Below are positions 21,799-30,404 of a stretch of DNA of 36,918 bases, in pieces (the first letter of the stretch is position 1; every line of letters starts with the position of its first letter). Below the pieces are notes generated by a model that saw only the letters and a program-made list of their open reading frames with translations, was not told where the DNA came from and searched no databases. Origin of the DNA: Oscillospiraceae bacterium (lineage in GTDB: Bacteria; Bacillota; Clostridia; Oscillospirales; Acutalibacteraceae); NCBI GenBank assembly GCA_009785335.1, contig WQWM01000022.1:1-36918 (forward strand), written 5' to 3'. A program made the position numbers and the translations under genes.

Positions 21799-22253
21799 AC
21801 AACACCAAAAAGATAGTCATTAACAACGCAATTGCGCTGCTGGTTTATGGCTTAAGTGTTGCGCTAACCATTCGGATGAGTTACAACGTCATCGCCATCG
21901 AATCAAGGGCATTCAATTTATCCACAATTGGGTTATACGCGGCGATATTGTGCATGCTTTGCGGGGTCTTTCTCTTCCCAATCAAGAAACGCACGTTCTT
22001 GTCCATCCTGCCTGTTTCGGTTGTTTTTGTGATTTTCGTGCTTGCGTTTCTTTCGCTGAGCAGTGATATCTATGCAGGATTCATTCTTTTTGCATTAAAT
22101 CCATTTGCCATGTTGTTTTTCTACTCTCACTTTGAGCCCCCCATTGTTCTTTTATCATTCATTTTTCTACTAACGCCCGTGCTTCCGTCATTGTTTTTTT
22201 ATCTGGGGATGCTGATGAGAAGGCTCTTCAGAAAATTAGCAAAAGCGGCGTAA
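21795..22253 (+). CDS. Small membrane protein of unknown function
   Basis: 152 residues, GTG start overlapping the stop of the upstream gene (GTGA). Four hydrophobic segments at about residues 8-28, 45-64, 70-90 and 95-140 (the last probably two helices), with a basic C-terminus MRRLFRKLAKAA, point to a multi-span cytoplasmic membrane protein. I do not recognise a family. The coupling suggests it works with the flavodoxin-ferredoxin protein, for instance as its membrane anchor or partner, but nothing in its sequence (no Cys pairs or haem motifs) shows that. Codons are more A/T-rich than in neighbouring enzymes. Confidence 0.7.
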   Translation: MNNTKKIVINNAIALLVYGLSVALTIRMSYNVIAIESRAFNLSTIGLYAAILCMLCGVFLFPIKKRTFLSILPVSVVFVIFVLAFLSLSSDIYAGFILFALNPFAMLFFYSHFEPPIVLLSFIFLLTPVLPSLFFYLGMLMRRLFRKLAKAA

Positions 22254-22295
22254 TGGCGGCATCAAAAATAATTCGCACTTTTTTGCAAAAACTAC

Positions 22296-22324
22296 TTGAC
22301 AAGTTCGCCATAATCGTGTAAAAT
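22296..22324 (+). promoter_or_regulatory. Promoter for tRNA-Lys
   Basis: TTGACA (22296-22301), 17-bp spacer, TAAAAT (22319-22324), 11 bp before the tRNA gene. Confidence 0.8.
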
Positions 22325-22335
22325 ATAAAAGTTGT

Positions 22336-22411
22336 GATCCATTAGCTCAGTCGGTAGAGCACCTGACTTTTAATCAGGGTGTCCTGGGTTCGAATCCCCG
22401 ATGGATCACCA
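22336..22411 (+). tRNA. tRNA-Lys (anticodon UUU)
   Basis: A complete cloverleaf: acceptor arms GATCCAT (22336-22342) and ATGGATC (22401-22407), discriminator A and encoded CCA (22409-22411). The D arm has AGCTCAGTCGGTAGAGC; the anticodon loop CTTTTAA gives UUU; the T arm has GGTTCGAATCC. 76 nt including CCA. It has its own promoter and terminator. Confidence 0.97.
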
Positions 22412-22412
22412 C

Positions 22413-22450
22413 GCCTGCGGCGAGCACCCTCGCGCGCAGGCTTTTTATTT
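22413..22450 (+). terminator. Terminator after tRNA-Lys
   Basis: Stem GCCTGCG (22413-22419) / CGCAGGC (22435-22441), with a further GCGAG/CTCGC pairing possible inside, followed by TTTTTATTTTAT. Confidence 0.8.
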
Positions 22451-22453
22451 TAT

Positions 22454-22651
22454 CTAGCGATGCGGCCCGCAATAAGGTTGCATCTTTCGTCCAACGCTTA
22501 CATCCCTGCGGGGCGCAAGCCGCTTCGCTGTGTCCTATGCCAGTTTTGTGCGTAGGACATTTTTATTTTCCTATTTTCACGCATTCACTTTTGTGGGTGC
22601 GTAATTTTTGTTTCCCGCGAGAAGCTACATCTTTTTCGCGCAATGCAGCCA
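22454..22651. other. Intergenic region without a gene
   Basis: It contains a solitary reverse repeat head (GCCGCTTCGCTGTGTCCTAT near 22530) without the A/T hairpin, and a second short phrase TGCGTAGGACATTTTTATTT near 22548. Nothing else is recognised before the promoter at 22652. Confidence 0.4.
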
Positions 22652-22680
22652 TTGACTTTCACGTAAAAATATGCTATACT
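22652..22680 (+). promoter_or_regulatory. Promoter for the YgjV-like gene
   Basis: TTGACT (22652-22657), 17-bp spacer, TATACT (22675-22680); start near 22687, leaving a ~27-nt leader with AAGGAG. Confidence 0.8.
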
Positions 22681-22713
22681 ACAATAATGTTTTAATACAA
22701 GGAGAAAGTAACG

Positions 22714-23385
22714 ATGGAATACGAGTACATTCTGGGGCCATTTTTAGGCATGTATTTCCCGTCTCGCGTGCCGCTTTCCACTTGGTTCATCAGCCAGGGG
22801 TTTGCCTTTGTGTCCATGATATTCTCCATTTGGTCGTGGCAAGTGAAAGACAAAATCAAAATGATGTTCCTGCTGGGCATGTTCACATCTTTCTTTGTTA
22901 TGTCAGCGTTTTTGCTGCAGAACTACACCCTAGCTATCCTGTTCGGGCTTGCAGCAATCCGGAACTTTGTGTTTTGCTACTTAGACTGGCGCGTTGCCAA
23001 GGGCAAATATGTAGCAAAATGGCTGCCGTGGATGTTCGCCGGCATTTTCGCCGTGACGACCATCGGCTCAACGATTATCCTCGTGCACATTATTCAGGTG
23101 GATATCGTGAGTGTTTGGCTTGAATGGCTCATTGCCCTCACCCTGCTGGGCTTGATTGCAGGCAATGTGCTGGAGGGCACGCATGTGATACGCGCGAGCT
23201 TTGTGCTCAACCGCACATTTAACATCATCAATCACATCGAATTTAACAACATGATTGCGGTGATTATTGCGCTGCTGTCCATCGGCTCAATTTTCGTGTT
23301 TTATATTAGAATGCTGATTGAGTGGCTGGCCAAGCGGCGCAAAGACAAACTACTTGTACCCGAAGCGATAGCAACCGAAGGTTAG
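22714..23385 (+). CDS. YgjV-like inner membrane protein
   Basis: 223 residues, RBS AAGGAG. Six to seven hydrophobic helices are evident. The segment FSIWSWQVKDKIKMMFLLGM followed by helices and an AAIRNFVF motif (near residue 88) resembles the YgjV family of bacterial inner membrane proteins, whose function is unknown. The C-terminal ~20 residues are charged. It is upstream of, and on the same strand as, the GH29 gene (98-bp gap), so co-transcription is possible. Family assignment is by motif impression. Confidence 0.6.
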   Translation: MEYEYILGPFLGMYFPSRVPLSTWFISQGFAFVSMIFSIWSWQVKDKIKMMFLLGMFTSFFVMSAFLLQNYTLAILFGLAAIRNFVFCYLDWRVAKGKYVAKWLPWMFAGIFAVTTIGSTIILVHIIQVDIVSVWLEWLIALTLLGLIAGNVLEGTHVIRASFVLNRTFNIINHIEFNNMIAVIIALLSIGSIFVFYIRMLIEWLAKRRKDKLLVPEAIATEG

Positions 23386-23483
23386 CGAGAATTCATCAAC
23401 ATGCCCATAACCAGATTCGCCAAAAACGAAGTGAATCTTAAGCCAATACAAATTAATTTACACAATATCAAGGAGAAAATATC

Positions 23484-24935
23484 ATGCCCAAATTGCCCCC
23501 CCACGTTGCCCGCGCTGCACAAGTTGTGCCCACTCCCCGCCAGCTTGCTTGGCAAGAACTCGAGTTTTATTCGTTCATCCACTTTGGCATCAATACCTAC
23601 ACCGACCGTGAATGGGGCGACGGCAAGGAAGATCCCTCGCTGTTTAATCCCACGCAGCTGGATTGCCGCCAATGGGCGAAAGTCTGCAAAGCCGCCGGCA
23701 TGCGCGGGCTAATTCTCACCGCCAAGCACCACGACGGCTTTTGCCTGTGGCCAACCGCTACCACCAAGCACAGCGTGGAGAGCTCGCCATGGAAAGACGG
23801 CAAAGGCGACGTAGTGCGTGAATGTGCTGACGCTTGTGCCGCCGTGGGCATCAAATTCGGGCTTTATCTTTCGCCGTGGGATCAAAACGCATCCTGCTAT
23901 GGCCAAGGCAAAGCCTATGATGATTTTTATGAAATTCAACTGCGCGAACTGCTGACAAACTACGGCGACCTGTTTTGCATGTGGTTTGATGGCGCGTGCG
24001 GCGAAGGCCCCAACGGCAAAAAGCAAGTGTATGACTGGGAGCGTTACTACGCTGTGATTCGTGAGCTGCAACCTGAAGCTGCCATTTGCGTCACCGGGCC
24101 GGATGTGCGCTGGGTGGGCAACGAAGCCGGGGTTTGCCGTCCCAGCGAATGGAGCGTGGTGCCTGCATTCCTGAGCAAAGCTGAAGTAATCGCCGCTGCA
24201 TCGCAACAGGCAGACGGCAAGCCACCTGTCATTGACGACAGTTCCTGGACCACATGGGATCTGGGTAGCCGCAAGGCATTGGCAAAAGCAAAAGACTGGC
24301 CGCCCATTTGGTATCCCGCCGAGGTGGATGTGAGCATCCGCAAAGGCTGGTTTTATCATGAACACGAAGATCTCACGGTTAAACCACTGGCCAAACTGCG
24401 TGATATTTACTACAAAAGTGTGGGTGCCAACGCATCGCTGCTGTTGAATATCCCCCCCAGTCCGCAGGGATTGTTTCACGAAAGAGATGTGGACACGCTC
24501 ATTTCGCTGGGCGCACAACTGAAGGTAGACTTCAGGGAAAACCTCATTGAAGGCTCCACCATGACGGCCAGCTGCCAACTGGATGACGCACATGGCCCGC
24601 AAAATATCGTGCTGCCAGGTCGTGATAGCTACTGGCACAGCGGCGAGCTTGATGGCAAAGCCGAGCTGCTGCTTGACCTGGGCGATGATCTGGACATCAA
24701 CAAAATCGTGCTGAAAGAACACATCGCCACCGGCCAACAAATCGAAGCCTTTGAGCTGTATATCGACATGAACACCGAAGAAACCGGCAAACCAAAATGG
24801 AAACTGCTAGAAAAAGGCACCGTCATCGGTTACAAACGCATTATTCTGTTTAACGAAACGCGCGTGCGCCGCTTTAAGATTGTGATCACCGAGTGCCGCG
24901 GCTTTGCAACGCTCGAAAGCATTGAGGCGTATTGA
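23484..24935 (+). CDS. Alpha-L-fucosidase, glycoside hydrolase family 29
   Basis: 483 residues, RBS AAGGAG. GH29 catalytic barrel in residues ~15-330: FYSFIHFGINTYTDREWG, AGMRGLILTAKHHDGFCLWP (72-90), the nucleophile region FCMWFD169GACGEG, and LLLNIPPSPQGLF. The C-terminal ~130 residues look like a discoidin/F5-8-type beta-sandwich, possibly carbohydrate-binding. The enzyme hydrolyses alpha-linked L-fucose by a retaining mechanism. No signal peptide, so it probably acts on imported fucosylated oligosaccharides. The general acid/base residue differs between GH29 subfamilies and was not assigned. With two GH38 proteins in the window it suggests a taste for host-type glycans, though it is not in an operon with them. 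Confidence 0.92.
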   Translation: MPKLPPHVARAAQVVPTPRQLAWQELEFYSFIHFGINTYTDREWGDGKEDPSLFNPTQLDCRQWAKVCKAAGMRGLILTAKHHDGFCLWPTATTKHSVESSPWKDGKGDVVRECADACAAVGIKFGLYLSPWDQNASCYGQGKAYDDFYEIQLRELLTNYGDLFCMWFDGACGEGPNGKKQVYDWERYYAVIRELQPEAAICVTGPDVRWVGNEAGVCRPSEWSVVPAFLSKAEVIAAASQQADGKPPVIDDSSWTTWDLGSRKALAKAKDWPPIWYPAEVDVSIRKGWFYHEHEDLTVKPLAKLRDIYYKSVGANASLLLNIPPSPQGLFHERDVDTLISLGAQLKVDFRENLIEGSTMTASCQLDDAHGPQNIVLPGRDSYWHSGELDGKAELLLDLGDDLDINKIVLKEHIATGQQIEAFELYIDMNTEETGKPKWKLLEKGTVIGYKRIILFNETRVRRFKIVITECRGFATLESIEAY

Positions 24936-24941
24936 TTTTTG

Positions 24942-25068
24942 CAACTTTTTTGGAAAAAAACCACCTGCGGTGGGGCTCCGTCGCTTCGCTGTGTTCTATT
25001 ATAGCTCCATAATAAATTCACCGCGAAGCGGCTAGGTTTTTTTGGTTCTTTTTTTGCAAAAAAAGAAC
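24942..25068. repeat. Two opposed hairpin elements between GH29 and lon
   Basis: 24942-24998 is an inverted, eroded element after the GH29 stop (GCAACTTTTTT, CCACCTGCGGTGG, GTCGCTTCGCTGTGTTCTAT). 25018-25068 is a forward element (CACCGCGAAGCGGCTAGG, T-run, stem GTTCTTTTTTT / AAAAAAAGAAC at 25045-25068) ending 17 nt before the lon ATG. The hairpin ends face the flanking genes on both sides. Confidence 0.75.
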
Positions 25069-25085
25069 ACAAAAGGAGATAAAAA

Positions 25086-27512
25086 ATGAACCTACGCGAA
25101 TTGCCTGTTGTGCCCCTGCGCGGGCTAGTGATATTCCCGGAAAGCCGTGTGCACTTTGAGGTGGCACGGTCGGCTTGCGTGGCGGCGTTTCGCGCAGCGA
25201 TGCAGGAAAACCAAGAGGTGTTTCTGGTGGCGCAGCGTGACTATGTGACGGAAGACCCCGGGCAGGATGATCTGTTTGACGTGGGCGTGATTGCCACGGT
25301 GCGGCAAGTGGTGAAATCCACCGGCGAGCAGAGCACGCGCGCCTATGTGCAGGGCATCTGCCGTGCCGCGTTGTGCAGCATGACGCAAAGCCAGCCGCAC
25401 TATATCGCGATGGTGCAACCGCTGCCCGAACTGCCGGTGAAGGCATCGCAACACCGCAAAGAGCAAGCGCTGCTGCGCCAAGCCAAGGCGATGTTTGAGC
25501 TGTGCGCGCGGCACATTGCGCTGCCGCCGGATATTCCGCACACGGTGTTGTCGTCGCTTTCGTCGGGACGGTTGGCAGACTACATTGCCGACACCCTGCC
25601 GCTTGACATGGAAGATAAACAGGCACTGCTGGAAGAAATTGACCTTGCGGCACGGTTGAAATTGCTGTGCGTAACCCTAGCGAAAGAGCATGAGCTGCAA
25701 CAGCTGGAAGAGAAAATCGCCGTGCAGGTGATGCACCAGTTGGATCAAAACCAGCGTGATAATTATCTGCGTGAACAACGGCGTGCGATTTCAGCCGAGC
25801 TTGGCGAAAACGAAGACGTGAACGAGCAGGCTGATGAATTCCACGCAAAAGTGCTTGCGTTGAACCTGCCGCAGGATATCGAGGATAAGCTGGTGAAGGA
25901 CTGCCAGCGCTTTGCCCGCACACACGCCCACAGTGCCGAAAGTGCGCTGCTGCATCTGTATCTGGAAACTGCAACCGGGCTGCCGTGGCGCAAACAAAGC
26001 CGCGATAAATTAGACTTAGCTGCCGCACAGAAAAAGCTCGACCGCGACCATTATGGTCTGCGCGAGGTGAAAGAACGTGTGCTGCAACTGTTGGCCGTGC
26101 GCAAGCTTGCTCCGGATATCAGCGGGCAAATTTTGTGCTTGGCCGGGCCGCCGGGGGTGGGGAAAACCAGTGTCGCGAAATCCATCGCCGAAGCCATGGG
26201 GCGCAAGTTCGTGCGCATTAGTCTAGGCGGCATTCGCGACGAAGCCGAGATTCGCGGGCACCGCAAAACCTATGTGGGGGCCATGCCGGGGCGCATCATC
26301 AACGCGATTAGCCAAGCGGGCACGAACAATCCCGTGATTTTGCTGGATGAAATCGACAAGCTGTGCAGCGACATGCGCGGTGACCCGGCCAGTGCCCTGC
26401 TGGAAGTGATGGACAGCGAGCAAAACCATGCGTTTCGCGACCACTTTCTTGAGCTGCCTTTTGACCTGAGCCGTGTGCTGTTTATCACCACGGCGAATGA
26501 TGTCAGTGCAATACCCAAGCCTTTGCTGGACCGCATGGAGCTCATTGAGATGCCCAGCTACACCGCACAGGAGAAATTGCACATTGCCAAACAGCATTTA
26601 ATCAAAAAGCAGTTGACCAAGCATGGACTGAAACCCGCACAGCTGAAGCTTAGCGAAGCCGCAATGCAAGAACTGATCGCAGGATACACGCGCGAAGCAG
26701 GTGTGCGCCAACTGGAGCGTAAACTGGCCGCACTGTGCCGCAAAACTGCGCAGCATGTGGCCGAAGACGAAACCTTTAAACTCAACTTAAAACCCGCGCA
26801 GCTGCATAATTGGCTAGGCGCGCGTAAGTATAAAGAGGACATGCACAACACCGAACCCGCACTGGGCGTAGTGAATGGCCTGGCGTGGACAAGCGTGGGT
26901 GGCTCTATCATGCCCATTGAAGTGCTGTTGCTGCCGGGCACGGGCAAGCTCAAGCTCACGGGCAGCTTGGGCGATGTGATGAAAGAAAGTGCTCAGGCCG
27001 CATTGAGTTATCTGCGTTATCATGCGCAAACGCTGCAACTACCCACGGATTTCCACCAAACCCGCGATGTGCATATTCACGTGCCCGAAGGCGCAACCCC
27101 AAAAGATGGCCCCAGCGCAGGTGTGACGATTTTTACTGCGCTGTTGTCGGCGCTCAGCGGCATGAAGGTGAATGCCAAGCTTGCCATGACGGGTGAAATT
27201 ACACTCACCGGCCGCGTACTGCCTATCGGTGGACTGCGCGAAAAAGCCATGGCTGCCTATCGCGCCAGCGTGCCCGAGGTGCTCATTCCACAGGCCAACC
27301 TGCCGGATTTAGAGAAAGTGGACGATGAGGTGAAGCAAGCCATCACGTTCCACCCCATCACGCATGTGAGCCAGATTAGCGAGTTTGCGTTGATTGGAGA
27401 CATGGACGTTACTTTTTTTGAAAAAAAAGTAACCAAAAAAACTTTAGTCGCCTTCGGCGATGAGTTTTATGAGTCATTGTTTGAGCAAAGTGAAACGCCA
27501 GCAAGGAACTAA
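25086..27512 (+). CDS. lon: ATP-dependent protease Lon
   Basis: 808 residues, RBS AAAAGGAG. N-terminal LON domain ([20 protein letters not shown]), coiled-coil middle part, AAA+ module with Walker A GPPGVGKT (354-361), and the C-terminal serine protease domain with catalytic S677 (PKDGPSAG) and K720 ([10 protein letters not shown]). The hexameric enzyme degrades misfolded and regulatory proteins in the cytoplasm. Its position directly before engB is a conserved Firmicute arrangement. Oddity: the usual end near residue 771 is followed by ~38 extra residues. The first part ([14 protein letters not shown]) is encoded by a hairpin element (27409-27446), and the last 20 ([15 protein letters not shown]...) are duplicated almost exactly after the stop (27581-27650). 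Confidence 0.96.
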   Translation: MNLRELPVVPLRGLVIFPESRVHFEVARSACVAAFRAAMQENQEVFLVAQRDYVTEDPGQDDLFDVGVIATVRQVVKSTGEQSTRAYVQGICRAALCSMTQSQPHYIAMVQPLPELPVKASQHRKEQALLRQAKAMFELCARHIALPPDIPHTVLSSLSSGRLADYIADTLPLDMEDKQALLEEIDLAARLKLLCVTLAKEHELQQLEEKIAVQVMHQLDQNQRDNYLREQRRAISAELGENEDVNEQADEFHAKVLALNLPQDIEDKLVKDCQRFARTHAHSAESALLHLYLETATGLPWRKQSRDKLDLAAAQKKLDRDHYGLREVKERVLQLLAVRKLAPDISGQILCLAGPPGVGKTSVAKSIAEAMGRKFVRISLGGIRDEAEIRGHRKTYVGAMPGRIINAISQAGTNNPVILLDEIDKLCSDMRGDPASALLEVMDSEQNHAFRDHFLELPFDLSRVLFITTANDVSAIPKPLLDRMELIEMPSYTAQEKLHIAKQHLIKKQLTKHGLKPAQLKLSEAAMQELIAGYTREAGVRQLERKLAALCRKTAQHVAEDETFKLNLKPAQLHNWLGARKYKEDMHNTEPALGVVNGLAWTSVGGSIMPIEVLLLPGTGKLKLTGSLGDVMKESAQAALSYLRYHAQTLQLPTDFHQTRDVHIHVPEGATPKDGPSAGVTIFTALLSALSGMKVNAKLAMTGEITLTGRVLPIGGLREKAMAAYRASVPEVLIPQANLPDLEKVDDEVKQAITFHPITHVSQISEFALIGDMDVTFFEKKVTKKTLVAFGDEFYESLFEQSETPARN
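27409..27446 (-). repeat. Hairpin element within the 3' end of lon
   Basis: Stem GTTACTTTTTTT / AAAAAAAGTAAC with a short loop, then CCAAAAAAACTTTAGTCG, the inverted form seen after other stop codons. Here it is translated in frame, and lon continues 22 codons past it. The copy at 2888, nearly identical, is read in a different frame and provides a stop. Confidence 0.75.
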
Positions 27513-27516
27513 GGCT
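27447..27516 (+). repeat. Direct repeat, copy 1 (end of lon)
   Basis: 70 bp ending in TAAGGCT. By eye it differs from copy 2 (27581-27650) at four positions; three are silent and one changes Thr to Met. In this copy it is the true 3' end of lon. Confidence 0.85.
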
Positions 27517-27533
27517 GGACATCTTTGGCTACA

Positions 27534-27560
27534 TGTAGGGGCGGCTTACAAGCCGCCCGG
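27534..27560 (+). repeat. GTAGGGGCGG palindrome copy
   Basis: TGTAGGGGCGGCTTACAAGC then CGCCCGG: a perfect inverted repeat of the dispersed family also found at 15757, 30091, 30149, 31943, 32728 and 34215. It lies between the two lon-tail copies. Confidence 0.75.
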
Positions 27561-27580
27561 AATTCTTTGCCCGTCATAAA

Positions 27581-27650
27581 GTCGCCTTCGGCGATGAGTT
27601 TTACGAATCATTGTTTGAGCAAAGCGAAATGCCAGCAAGGAACTAAGGCT
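27581..27650 (+). repeat. Direct repeat, copy 2 (orphan lon tail)
   Basis: A second copy of the lon 3' end, including its stop codon, 64 bp after the first. It has no start codon and keeps the reading frame (GTC GCC TTC GGC GAT ...), as expected for a remnant of an older lon terminus or a recent tandem duplication. Confidence 0.85.
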
Positions 27651-27698
27651 TAGAGGTGAACAAAGAAATCTTGGCGCACCCCCTATATCAAAATAATT

Positions 27699-27749
27699 CC
27701 CACGCGCAGCGTGACTAAAGTTTTTTGGTTCTTTTTTTCAAAAAAGAAC
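27699..27749 (+). repeat. Hairpin element, 5' of engB
   Basis: CCACGCGCAGCGTGACTAAA head, TTTTTTGG, then GTTCTTTTTTT / AAAAAAGAAC stem ending 17 nt before the ATG and just before AAAAGGAG. The head variant GCGCAGCGTG still forms its own small hairpin (CACGCgcaGCGTG), as CGCgaaGCG does elsewhere. Confidence 0.75.
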
Positions 27750-27766
27750 GTAAAAGGAGCTCCCCC

Positions 27767-28345
27767 ATGAACACCAACAATTTCGCATTTGAGGCCGCAT
27801 TTGGCACTGCCACACAGTTGCCTGCGTCTACCCTGACCGAAGTCGCCTTTGCCGGGCGCAGCAACGTGGGCAAAAGCTCGCTGCTCAACTGCTTGTTGCG
27901 GCGCAAGGCCCTCGCGCGCGTGAGCGGCACACCCGGCAAAACCATCACCGTGAATTTCTATAGCAACGGGCAAATTCGCCTGGCAGACCTGCCGGGCTAT
28001 GGCTACGCCAAGCGGTCGCACAGCGAAATCCGCCGCTTTGGTGAACTCATGGAGGGCTACTTTGGCGGGCAGCGTAATCTAGCGCTGGTGGTGCAGCTCA
28101 TTGACATCCGCCATGCCCCCAGCAAAGACGACCAGGCCATGCTCACGTTTTTGCGTGAACATGAGCTACCGTATATCGTGGTGTTAACCAAAGCAGATAA
28201 ACTCAAACCCATGGCCTTCGCCAAACGCATGGAGGAAATCCCACACGAAGTGGGCGACCCCGGCGCAGCACTCATCCCCTTTTCCAGCGAAACCGGCCGC
28301 GGGCGCGATGAACTCTGGGCTGCCATTGGAGACGCGTGTTTGTGA
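27767..28345 (+). CDS. engB: Ribosome biogenesis GTPase EngB (YsxC/YihA)
   Basis: 192 residues from the ATG at 27767, with AAAAGGAG; an upstream extension through the hairpin is rejected. GTPase motifs: G1 GRSNVGKSS (30-38), TPGKT (55-59), G3 DLPG (74-77) followed by GYGYAKR, G4 TKAD (141-144), and G5-like FSSETGRG (172-179). The family is essential for assembly of the 50S ribosomal subunit and for normal septation in several bacteria. Location after lon matches Bacillus and relatives. Inverted hairpin elements with matching GTTC arms flank the gene at both ends (27727 and 28350). Confidence 0.95.
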   Translation: MNTNNFAFEAAFGTATQLPASTLTEVAFAGRSNVGKSSLLNCLLRRKALARVSGTPGKTITVNFYSNGQIRLADLPGYGYAKRSHSEIRRFGELMEGYFGGQRNLALVVQLIDIRHAPSKDDQAMLTFLREHELPYIVVLTKADKLKPMAFAKRMEEIPHEVGDPGAALIPFSSETGRGRDELWAAIGDACL

Positions 28346-28349
28346 TGCG

Positions 28350-28726
28350 TGTTCTTTTTTTGCAAAAAAAGAACCAAAAAAACCTAGCCGCTTCGCGGGG
28401 GATTATTTATGGTAGTTGAAGAAGCAAGTCTCATTCCCCTCCGTCGGGGTCCCCGGAAATGCTTGCATTTGTGGGGTGGGTGTGGAGGGGTGCCGTCGCA
28501 ACGGCGGGGTGGTTTTCACAAAAAACTTAGCCACTTCGCGGTGAACTATTTATAATAGTCAAAGAAACAAGCCCTAGAGGGGGATGTCCCGCAGGACAGG
28601 GGGTGCGGAGCATAAAAAACTTTAGCCGCTTCGCGGTGGGAAAATTTTATGAGGCGTGGATAGGCCACAGCGAAGCGACCTGCTCGCCGCAGGCGCAACT
28701 CACAGTTGCGCCCGAGCAACCAAAAT
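28350..28726. repeat. Repeat-rich intergenic cluster after engB
   Basis: No gene supported between 28346 and 28787. In order: an inverted hairpin element after the engB stop (stem ~28350-28373, GCCGCTTCGCGGG head); a reverse copy of the repeat at 866 and 2152 (~28477-28516, GTCGCAACGGCGGGGTGG); two more CTTCGCGGTG heads (~28535, 28630); and a CCACAGCGAAGCGACC head joined to a GC-rich hairpin (TGCTCG ... CGAGCA enclosing GGCGCAAC / GTTGCGCC, 28681-28718) instead of the A/T one. Confidence 0.7.
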
Positions 28727-28729
28727 GTA

Positions 28730-28759
28730 TTGCCGCAACCGGCGGATGTGTGCTAATAT
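28730..28759 (+). promoter_or_regulatory. Possible promoter for the MFS gene
   Basis: TTGCCG (28730-28735), 18-bp spacer, TAATAT (28754-28759) preceded by TGTGC. It fits the start codon at 28788 but is weaker than the other promoters listed. Confidence 0.5.
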
Positions 28760-28787
28760 CATAGCACCAAATAAAAGGAGAAAACAC

Positions 28788-30023
28788 TTGAACAACTGGA
28801 AGAAACCATTCGCAATGTTCTGTGGCTCACAGGCATTTACCATCATTGGTGCATCTATTGTGCAATTCGCCGTCACGTGGTGGATCACCCTGCACACACA
28901 GTCAGCGATCATGTTGTCCCTCGCATTTGTCGCAGGCTTCTTGCCCAATATGATACTCGGCCCCTTCGCGGGTGTCTGGATCGACCGTCTCAACCGCCGC
29001 AACGTGCTGATTGTCGCTGACATACTGCTCGCACTAACCTCCGTAACCTTGGGCGCAGCGTTTTTGCTCAACGAAGCACCGCCGCTGTGGTTCATTTTTT
29101 CTATGCTGGTGTTGCGTGGGTTAGCTAATACCTTCCATGGTCCTGCGATGCTGGCGGCCGTTCCTCAGCTGGTGCCCGAAGACATGCTCACCAAAGCAGG
29201 TGGTTGGGGGCACATGATTCGCTCGGCTGCTTCCATGGTAGGCCCAGTGGCAGGTGCTGCACTGATGAACGTGCTCCCTGTGGCAACAATCATGCTAGTA
29301 GATATCATCAGCGGAATTCTGGCCATTGTGTGCTTGCTATTTATCAAAATACCTGACATTGTTTCGCATGCCCAAGAAAAAGTGCGTGTGCTGGCCGACA
29401 TGAAGCTGGGTTTTGCTGCACTGCGCGAAAACAAGCCCCTGTTGTCGCTGTTCCCTGTGCTCATCGCAATGAGCTTGATTACCATGCCGCTGTGGTCGTT
29501 TTTCCCGCTGCTGGTGCGTGTGCATTATGCCGGCACAGTTTGGCACAATAGTGCCGCCGAAGTGCTGTTCTCTGTGGGGCTGGTGGCGTCGTCGCTGGTG
29601 CTGGGCGTGTGGGGCGGCATGAAACGCAAATTTCTGATGATCGCCCTTGCTCTTGCGGTGATGGCAATCACCACCATTGCCAGTGGTTTGCTGCCGATGT
29701 CGTTGTTCTGGATATTCTTGGTTTGCTGCTTTGTGATGGGCGGTGCGGGTTCGTTCATCCAAGTGCCGATTATGGCGCACGCACAGGGAACCTTGGCACC
29801 AGAAAACATGGGCAAAGTATTGTCGTTGTTTGCCACGGCAGGCGCCTGGGTGGTGCCGGTTGGCATGCTCATTGGTGGGCCGATTACCGAAAGCATTGGT
29901 GTTGCGGCGTATTTTGTTGCCGCTGGCGTGGCTTTGCTGGGCGTTGCCGTGTTCTGCTATGCAGTCATGCGCAAACATGAGAACCCCAGCGGGGAGCTGC
30001 CGCTTCACGACGAATCCTTATAG
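28788..30023 (+). CDS. Major facilitator superfamily transporter (efflux type)
   Basis: 411 residues from a TTG start at 28788, which is the only candidate with a well-placed AAGGAG (28775-28780); longer versions run into repeat DNA. About twelve membrane helices are evident. The loop GPFAGVWIDRLNRRNVLI between helices 2 and 3 is the MFS signature motif, and FHGPAMLAAVPQLVPEDML is typical of the MFS_3 / macrolide- or enterobactin-efflux-like branch. It likely exports a small molecule or drug across the cytoplasmic membrane by proton antiport; the substrate is unknown. It forms a single-gene unit with a modest promoter at 28730. Downstream is a MITE-like element. Confidence 0.88.
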   Translation: MNNWKKPFAMFCGSQAFTIIGASIVQFAVTWWITLHTQSAIMLSLAFVAGFLPNMILGPFAGVWIDRLNRRNVLIVADILLALTSVTLGAAFLLNEAPPLWFIFSMLVLRGLANTFHGPAMLAAVPQLVPEDMLTKAGGWGHMIRSAASMVGPVAGAALMNVLPVATIMLVDIISGILAIVCLLFIKIPDIVSHAQEKVRVLADMKLGFAALRENKPLLSLFPVLIAMSLITMPLWSFFPLLVRVHYAGTVWHNSAAEVLFSVGLVASSLVLGVWGGMKRKFLMIALALAVMAITTIASGLLPMSLFWIFLVCCFVMGGAGSFIQVPIMAHAQGTLAPENMGKVLSLFATAGAWVVPVGMLIGGPITESIGVAAYFVAAGVALLGVAVFCYAVMRKHENPSGELPLHDESL

Positions 30024-30049
30024 TTAATTTTAGGCTTTTGTATTGATCC

Positions 30050-30230
30050 TGTAGGGCGTGTCTTCAAATATACGCAGTGCCCAAAATCAACCTGTAGGGG
30101 CGGCAATTTTGCCGCCCGAAACCTCAATGGTGCCATGTTTTTTATAACCCGGGCGGCAAAATTGCCGCCCCTACAGGTTGCGGTTATCTTCTAGTTTGGC
30201 GAATATGCCTATTTGAAGACACGCTCTAGG
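30050..30230. mobile_element. MITE-like inverted-repeat element (no transposase)
   Basis: A ~180-bp segment with terminal inverted repeats GGCGTGTCTTCAAATA (30055-30070) and TATTTGAAGACACGCTCT (30210-30227), enclosing two oppositely oriented copies of the GTAGGGGCGG palindrome (30091-30120 and 30149-30179). It can fold back almost completely on itself. A half copy occurs at 15757-15826. No coding capacity. The mobilising enzyme, if any, is not in the window. Confidence 0.7.
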
Positions 30231-30290
30231 GGAGCTGGCACGCCATAAGGCGTGACTGAGGGGTTGGTATGTCAATACCAAAGTCTAAAA
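30231..30290 (-). repeat. GC palindromic repeat next to the MITE-like element
   Basis: On the minus strand it reads CAACCCCTCAGTCACGCCTT then ATGGCGTGCCAGCTCCCC, the C-run / palindrome / CCCC layout seen in other intergenic repeats here. A small TTGGTATgtcAATACCAA hairpin follows (about 30265-30282). Confidence 0.5.
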
Positions 30291-30324
30291 CAGCCTAATT
30301 TTAAACGAAAAATGTAGAAAATCC

Positions 30325-30354
30325 TTGACATGCATGATTCTTTTGTGGTATTAT
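30325..30354 (+). promoter_or_regulatory. Promoter for the PLP-lyase gene
   Basis: TTGACA (30325-30330), 18-bp spacer, TATTAT (30349-30354); start near 30362, about 43 nt before the ATG. Confidence 0.75.
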
Positions 30355-30404
30355 ATAGAATAGGAATTGTCAATTCATCGCTTTAAATCAAAAGGAGAAA
30401 TCGA

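Noticed and set aside
23709..24740. Minus-strand open frame of 343 codons opposite GH29
   Set aside because: Shadow of the GH29 coding sequence with no recognisable domain or start signal. The same reasoning applies to the long antisense frames opposite lon (25018-26028) and the aldo/keto reductase (1308-2174).
27581..27650. Separate small gene after lon
   Set aside because: It is a duplicate of the lon 3' end with no start codon or ribosome binding site.
28656..28787. Longer N-terminus for the MFS transporter
   Set aside because: It would translate repeat DNA and is polar and Arg/Cys-rich; the TTG at 28788 has AAGGAG and begins just before the first membrane helix.
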